Part shown: in pieces, positions 20,035-23,578 of the stretch
Numbering within the stretch: position 1 is the first letter of the stretch
Layout: each line of letters starts with the position of its first letter
Assembly (NCBI GenBank): GCA_030267965.1
Contig: BRYA01000021.1
Coordinates: 7,973-31,550 of the forward strand
Direction: 5' to 3'
Length of the DNA: 23,578 nucleotides
Source: Triparma columacea
Lineage: Eukaryota; Sar; Bolidophyceae; Parmales; Triparmaceae
The notes under the pieces: generated by a model
The model's database searches: none
Seen by the model: only the letters and a program-made list of their open reading frames with translations
Told to the model about the DNA's origin: nothing
Program-made: the position numbers and the translations under genes

Positions 20035-20936
20035 GGACGATATTGTTGTATAGCAGAATAGAAGACGTCTTTTCGCTTTGCGACCAGGGGCGAGTGGATG
20101 CTACGAGCTTGCTGGCTGGTTTTGGGTGCAAATCTCCACACACTGAGTAGGGAAGGATTACCAGGTAAGGGCAAATTGTGCTGCCTTGGCCAACCGTTTG
20201 AGAGGAAGGCCGTGTATATATGGTCCGTGCGACTCTTTGGGTCGATTTGAGGGATTGGGAAGGAGGAAGGGTGCAGCATATAGATACAATTTTGTTATTG
20301 GGAAGATATATAACGTACTTGAAATGGCAAATGGGAGCAAACGCTGATCGTAGGACTGGAAACACGAAGAAATGGAGGCATAGACGGAGTTAAGTTGTGA
20401 ACAATTAAATTCCCAAAACCCTCAAAACAATTTCTGAATACATTAACCTCATTTACATCGCATTGTCGGATTCGTTGCAACAAGAAGATCAATAATACTA
20501 CATAACACTCAGAAAATAGAGTTTGACGGCTTTAAGTGTTGACTGAAGCATAATATTAGCTCACACCACTCCCGGCCAACGTCGTGAGCACAAGCAATTT
20601 AATCCTCATTTGGAAGGTGAGAATGTGAAGAGAGGGACGAAAAGGCTTTACATTGGATCGGAGCAGTATATTGAGGGGTTCTATGGGCCTGATCGTGATG
20701 ATGAGGCCTCCTTCCACCCTGCAACTTGCTTCCAGATGAGGACTGGCGTTAGGCACTTCGATGGACCGAAACAAATTGGGTGATTTTGGAAAATATAAAA
20801 ACGCGCAATAATGAACCACTATACGAGTATGCTAATGTACGACATCTTTACTCACACCTTAAAACGCCGCTCCGCCACCTTTTTTTACGCACGTCCATCA
20901 CGAACGAATGATTTTCAGCACCCAATCAAGATCGTC
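20035..20936 (+). other. Intergenic region without a convincing gene
   Basis: The sequence is of mixed composition and becomes AT-rich from about 20280. Minus-strand frames of 60-178 codons exist here, but they are Ser/Leu/Pro-rich, overlap each other in different frames and run into the last exon of the 534-residue gene, so I read them as chance. The final 100 bases should hold the promoter of the gene starting at 20937; TTTTTT at 20880-20886 and CACCTTAAAACGCC at 20854-20867 are the only visible oddities. Confidence 0.45.
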
Positions 20937-23578
20937 ATGGAGGGCGAGGTTGAAGCAGATGCGGGAGTCGTGAATGACGCCGGCAAGACCAACGTTGCCC
21001 TCGAATCCTCCTCAGGCCCCAATCATGCCCCCTCCCCAATACACGGTCCCGTAGATATCGATTACACAGCTCTTGACCCCAAACAAGTCGAACTTGTCAA
21101 GCTTCTGGATGACCGAGGAGCCGTTGAAGGCCTCATCGACAATTCTACTGGCGTCGATGTCAAGATTATGGAGCTCGCTGATGTCTTCCACGACGAGCGT
21201 GACAAGATCATTGACTTTCTCCTCACCGATTGTGAGCAGGGCAAGTTCCGAAGGAAGACCCTCCAAGAGTATGACGAAAAGGAAGGAGTCATTCACAGAC
21301 TCGTCTACTGGCAGCACTACGGCATCGGGAATAAATTTGTCGAATTCCTGCTCGACGTCAAAGTCGTATCTCCTGACAAATCGACGAACATTGTGGAGTT
21401 GGCACCCCTTGATGAGGACGACCTTTCTGATGAGGCAACTGCGATGCTTGTCGAAATTCTAGAGTCAATAAAGACAAAGACTGTCAAACAAGGTATCATT
21501 AAGGGCAAGCTCAGCTTCACTGATTTCGAGTTTGGACAAACTGCAGTCACCATGGTGGGAACTCTTGAGGCAGAGGAGAGAGCAACAGAGACAACATCAG
21601 AAGTTGATGTCCGCACAGTCAAAAGCTTTAAGAGTGTGAGATCCACGAGTTCTGGCGTTGAAGGCAGGAACAGTGGCAGGATCAAGAAGGGCGACGTCAA
21701 GGCTGCGTATGCAGCAGTAAAGGGTATTATGGAGGAGGTCAGGAAGAAGTTCAGACAGCCTGCAGTCATTGACGAGCGGAGGAATGTGCACTTTGTGGAA
21801 GAGGTCATGCCAAGGGCACCGCCTCTGACAAGAGAAGAGGACGCAATGTTGGAGAGGGTTGGGAGGCTAGAGAAGGAACTTCACACAAAGGGAAAGAGAG
21901 TCAAGGGGACATTGAAGGAGGGGGTGGACAAGTTCCTGTGGAGAGAGGGGGACAGCGTGTGGGCAGCCTTTGGGGTCACTGTGGACAAGTCAACAAAGGG
22001 TGTATTGGCTGAGCAATTTCTGCTTGACGCATTTGCACGATCAGAGGCACACTTCAAAAATAATGGGAACTTGCCAAGGACAATCAGGAAGGATGTCGAC
22101 GGAACTAGAAGTGTGTATTATCATGTAGGCAAGAAGGTCCCTGCCGGCACCAATCGACTATTTGAGAATTGGTTTGTGTGGAAGGAGGCTAAATTGGACA
22201 ATGGCCAGACTGCATACATGCTAGGATTCGTGCCTTTGGGTGAATATTATGGGGCAAGCTTCACCAACCTTAGCAAGGACGGCTTTGTAGTTGGAGTAAC
22301 AAGAGGAATCTACATCATGGCCGAGGTTGCCCCAAATGTCTGCAGAGTGACACGCATTCAAACGGTTGATCTGAAATTTAGTGGCATTCATAAGACAGTG
22401 ATGGACAAAGCAATTGACTACCTTGCAAAGAGTCAGCTTGTTGAGGCCAACAGGTTGCAGAAGAAGTTCAGGAGGAACGGGAAGGAGGTTGATGCTGAAA
22501 TAAGGGGGGTTCTGGTGGAGAGGATGAGGGAGGGTGTTGAGTTGGAGGAGGACCAGAAGAGGGTGTTTGTGGATTTGGAGGAGCTCTTTGGTGGGGAGGA
22601 TGAAAAAGGGTGGGGGCCTCTTGAGTCACCTTATGAGGGAGTGAAGATGGAGATCAAGTATAAGCAGCAAGAGAAGGGCTATCACCGTGCTGCCCTTGGT
22701 CGGGCTGTTGGTACAGCTGACTGTACTGCAGAGGAAGCTGCTGCTTGGTACTTTGAGTACTGCAGTAGGGAGAGGATGGCAGTAGATAGAGAGGAGGGGA
22801 ACCCTGCAAGACTAGAGATTATGAATAGAGAGGAGAGAGCCAACGAGAAGCTGTTTGCAACAGTGAAGAAATTTCCCTTCCTCCTTCGCAATAGAGAATT
22901 TGTGCAAAGATTCGTTTGGAGAAAGGGAGAGAGAACCATGGAGGTTGCTTGGACACCAGTGGACCAAGACGTAGATTATGGGGGAGGGATAGGAACGTTC
23001 ATTAGAGGAACAACAACTGGTTTGTTCAAAGCAGAAACATTGCAGGGGGTTGGCTTCCCACAGTGTAAAATTGAGCTCTTGCAGCAGTTTAATGCAGGAG
23101 GGAGTCTGCCAGTCAAACTAGTGGATAAAAAGGTACCAAATCAACTAAAAGTTGTTAAGAGCATTTCAAACGCTTTTCAGAAAGATGACGAGGTTGATGA
23201 AGCTGCACTGGCCTCTCTTGCCAACATTATCAAGAATGAACACCAATATTACTCTGAGGAGGAGAAGGTTGCAATCAGGAAGGGGAAAGAGTTTTATGAT
23301 AAGTGCAAGGAGGATGAGAATTTTGATTATTTGAAGAGTCCTGATGAGAGGGTCAAGATGAAGCTAGTTCATGTTGATGGGGCAAGCAGTGGGACTGCTT
23401 TTGCCACTACTGTGGTTGACGCGAGTGTGGAGAAATGTGCAGCAAATGAAATAGTTGGTCTAGACAGCAGGGAGAAAGTTAAGAAAGCTAAGAAGAGTGG
23501 AATAACCTTCTTGAAAGTCATCAAAGTTAATCCACACACCAACTACTACATAACAACGAGGGAACTTGGTCTCCCTGG
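20937..23578 (+). CDS. Large protein with tandem START-like domains (runs off the window)
   Basis: From the ATG at 20937 the frame has no stop for 880 codons and is still open at the window end, so the 3' part is missing. Residues 1-110 are acidic and helical ('DPKQVELVKLLDDRGAVEG'). Residues 110-330 are charged, with a coiled part ('DAMLERVGRLEKELHTKGKR'). From about 345 two units of roughly 200 residues follow, and a third has begun. Unit 1 (345-550) contains 'FENWFVWKEAKLDNGQTAYM'. Unit 2 (586-755) reads 'CTAEEAAAWYFEYCSRERM', 'FLLRNREFVQRFVWRKGE', 'WTPVDQDVDYGGGIGTFIRG' and 'KVPNQLKVV'. Unit 3 (from about 807) begins 'FATTVVDASVEKCAANEIVG'. This order, a helix with conserved acidic residues and then 'NREFV' and 'W' strands, resembles START lipid-binding domains, and I recall proteins with repeated units of this style in stramenopile algae. 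START-like is an inference; lipid binding is not shown. No introns occur in 2.6 kb, unlike the neighbours. Confidence 0.75.
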   Translation, partial: MEGEVEADAGVVNDAGKTNVALESSSGPNHAPSPIHGPVDIDYTALDPKQVELVKLLDDRGAVEGLIDNSTGVDVKIMELADVFHDERDKIIDFLLTDCEQGKFRRKTLQEYDEKEGVIHRLVYWQHYGIGNKFVEFLLDVKVVSPDKSTNIVELAPLDEDDLSDEATAMLVEILESIKTKTVKQGIIKGKLSFTDFEFGQTAVTMVGTLEAEERATETTSEVDVRTVKSFKSVRSTSSGVEGRNSGRIKKGDVKAAYAAVKGIMEEVRKKFRQPAVIDERRNVHFVEEVMPRAPPLTREEDAMLERVGRLEKELHTKGKRVKGTLKEGVDKFLWREGDSVWAAFGVTVDKSTKGVLAEQFLLDAFARSEAHFKNNGNLPRTIRKDVDGTRSVYYHVGKKVPAGTNRLFENWFVWKEAKLDNGQTAYMLGFVPLGEYYGASFTNLSKDGFVVGVTRGIYIMAEVAPNVCRVTRIQTVDLKFSGIHKTVMDKAIDYLAKSQLVEANRLQKKFRRNGKEVDAEIRGVLVERMREGVELEEDQKRVFVDLEELFGGEDEKGWGPLESPYEGVKMEIKYKQQEKGYHRAALGRAVGTADCTAEEAAAWYFEYCSRERMAVDREEGNPARLEIMNREERANEKLFATVKKFPFLLRNREFVQRFVWRKGERTMEVAWTPVDQDVDYGGGIGTFIRGTTTGLFKAETLQGVGFPQCKIELLQQFNAGGSLPVKLVDKKVPNQLKVVKSISNAFQKDDEVDEAALASLANIIKNEHQYYSEEEKVAIRKGKEFYDKCKEDENFDYLKSPDERVKMKLVHVDGASSGTAFATTVVDASVEKCAANEIVGLDSREKVKKAKKSGITFLKVIKVNPHTNYYITTRELGLP

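Noticed and set aside
19743..20365. Minus-strand frames of 166-178 codons behind the 534-residue gene
   Set aside because: They overlap each other in different frames, are Ser/Leu/Pro-rich, and cover a confident last exon on the other strand.

Overview
The window looks like nuclear DNA of a unicellular eukaryote. Genes are spliced, with 15 complete introns supported by GT..AG borders and matching reading phase. All the families recognised are eukaryotic (CDC48/p97, DUF2009, DUF1764, a Harbinger-type transposase, C2H2 zinc fingers). A DUF1118-like protein hints at a plastid, so an alga is likely, possibly a photosynthetic stramenopile. That last placement is inference; no marker gene settles it. 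Most gaps between genes are short, and most introns are 70-340 bp with G-rich starts and C-rich ends.

Layout. (1) 1-1883: right-hand part of a two-gene PIF/Harbinger-like DNA transposon, with the transposase C-terminus on + and a second protein on -, convergent, ending in a probable terminal repeat and TAA target duplication. (2) 1995-3308: zinc finger protein with nine near-identical 32-residue units. (3) 4184-4759: DUF1118-like, possibly plastid, protein between two GA tracts. (4) 5036-5533 (-): DUF1764 protein. (5) 5667-6101 (-): a probable broken gene. (6) 6067-9169: CDC48/p97 AAA ATPase in five exons. (7) 9473-11759 (-): an unrecognised 728-residue protein in two exons. (8) 12388-12945 (-): a small unrecognised protein, head to head with (9) 13010-15494: a three-exon gene joining a degenerate HSP90-type ATPase domain to a complete DUF2009 domain. 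(10) 15644-16743 (-): a 199-residue protein in three exons. (11) 17279-20034: a 534-residue protein in six exons. (12) 20937 to the window end: a reading frame of 880 codons that stays open at the edge, with at least two and probably three START-like repeats.

There is no operon logic, as expected for a eukaryote; neighbours are mostly convergent or divergent pairs. CDC48 and the HSP90-like/DUF2009 gene could both relate to protein quality control, but nothing in the sequence links them.

The most interesting items are the HSP90-like/DUF2009 fusion, the G-start/C-end intron design, the zinc finger array whose variation falls on the predicted DNA-contact residues, and the large START-like repeat protein that runs off the window. 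All exon joins were worked out by eye from splice motifs and phase, not from transcripts. Family calls come from recognition of sequence patterns; no database search was run.
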